DNA of 5,898 nt, taken from the NCBI GenBank assembly GCA_900758165.1, contig CAAEQN010000033.1, forward strand, positions 1 through 5,898, given 5' to 3'. This document shows, piece by piece, positions 5,834-5,898 of the stretch. A model generated the notes under the pieces. It searched no databases. It saw only the letters and a list, made by a program, of their open reading frames with translations, and was not told the DNA's origin. How positions within the stretch are numbered: the stretch's first letter is position 1; each line of letters opens with the position of its first letter. The stretch is from Clostridia bacterium (GTDB lineage: Bacteria > Bacillota > Clostridia > TANB77 > CAG-508). A program made the position numbers and the translations under genes.

Positions 5834-5898
5834 AATAAACAATTTAAAAGCAAATCTTGGAGTGGGAACGTTTGATTTAAATGGTAAGCTAACAGGAA
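5808..5898 (+). CDS. Continuation of the DUF4097 protein in the +1 frame, cut by the window edge
   Basis: After the CGG, the +1 frame reads GKTEIKSCEINNLKAN followed by LGVGTFDLNGKLTG. It is open to the last complete codon of the window, although the zero frame stops at 5833. The G-V-G turn and alternating hydrophobic pattern continue the beta-repeat of the preceding segment. It has no start codon or ribosome binding site of its own, so it must be the 3' part of the gene that starts at 5273. DUF4097 proteins commonly run to about 250-350 residues, so more sequence is expected to the right. Confidence 0.8.

Noticed and set aside
1..5898. CRISPR array, tRNA or rRNA genes, transposase or attachment sites
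   Set aside because: I saw no regularly spaced repeats, no cloverleaf-like or rRNA segments, and no transposase or integrase motifs.

Overview
The window is strongly AT-rich with polypurine ribosome binding sites. Arginine is written almost only as AGA, with a few AGG and one CGA. Together with the gene families present, this points to a low-GC Firmicute, most likely an anaerobic Clostridia-like bacterium. I cannot name a species.

Layout, all on the + strand: (i) the 3' part of htpG (Hsp90 chaperone), entering from the left edge and ending at 1162, followed by a long imperfect inverted repeat (1166-1228). (ii) An intergenic stretch of about 355 bases holding a possible 35-codon ORF or gene remnant (1271-1378), a clear intrinsic terminator (1392-1424) and a likely promoter (1460-1488). 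(iii) A compact operon: a TetR-type regulator (1518-2111), an ABC exporter ATPase (2137-2859), a large ABC-2 type permease (2906-4540), a LiaF-like membrane protein (4592-5276, split by a frameshift) and a DUF4097-type membrane-anchored beta-repeat protein (5273 to the right edge, also split by a frameshift). The last two genes overlap by ATGA. The set looks like a self-regulated envelope-stress or export module: the regulator would control the exporter, and the two envelope proteins would sense or buffer membrane damage. That role is inferred from families and gene order.

The most notable observation concerns the two frameshifts. Each of the last two genes is interrupted by what looks like one extra base, and family motifs resume perfectly in the +1 frame. 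At both points the original frame presents a CGG codon followed by A (ACA CGG A at 4664-4670; GCT CGG A at 5804-5810), and reading GGA one base later restores the protein. I scanned every CGG triplet on the + strand. In about 1,800 codons, CGG occurs in frame only at these two places. This suggests that CGG is an unassigned or very slowly decoded codon in this organism, at which ribosomes shift +1 (or read CGGA as a quadruplet). The competing explanations are two sequencing errors or early pseudogenisation. Sequence alone cannot decide between them, but the CGG coincidence makes the recoding idea well worth testing.
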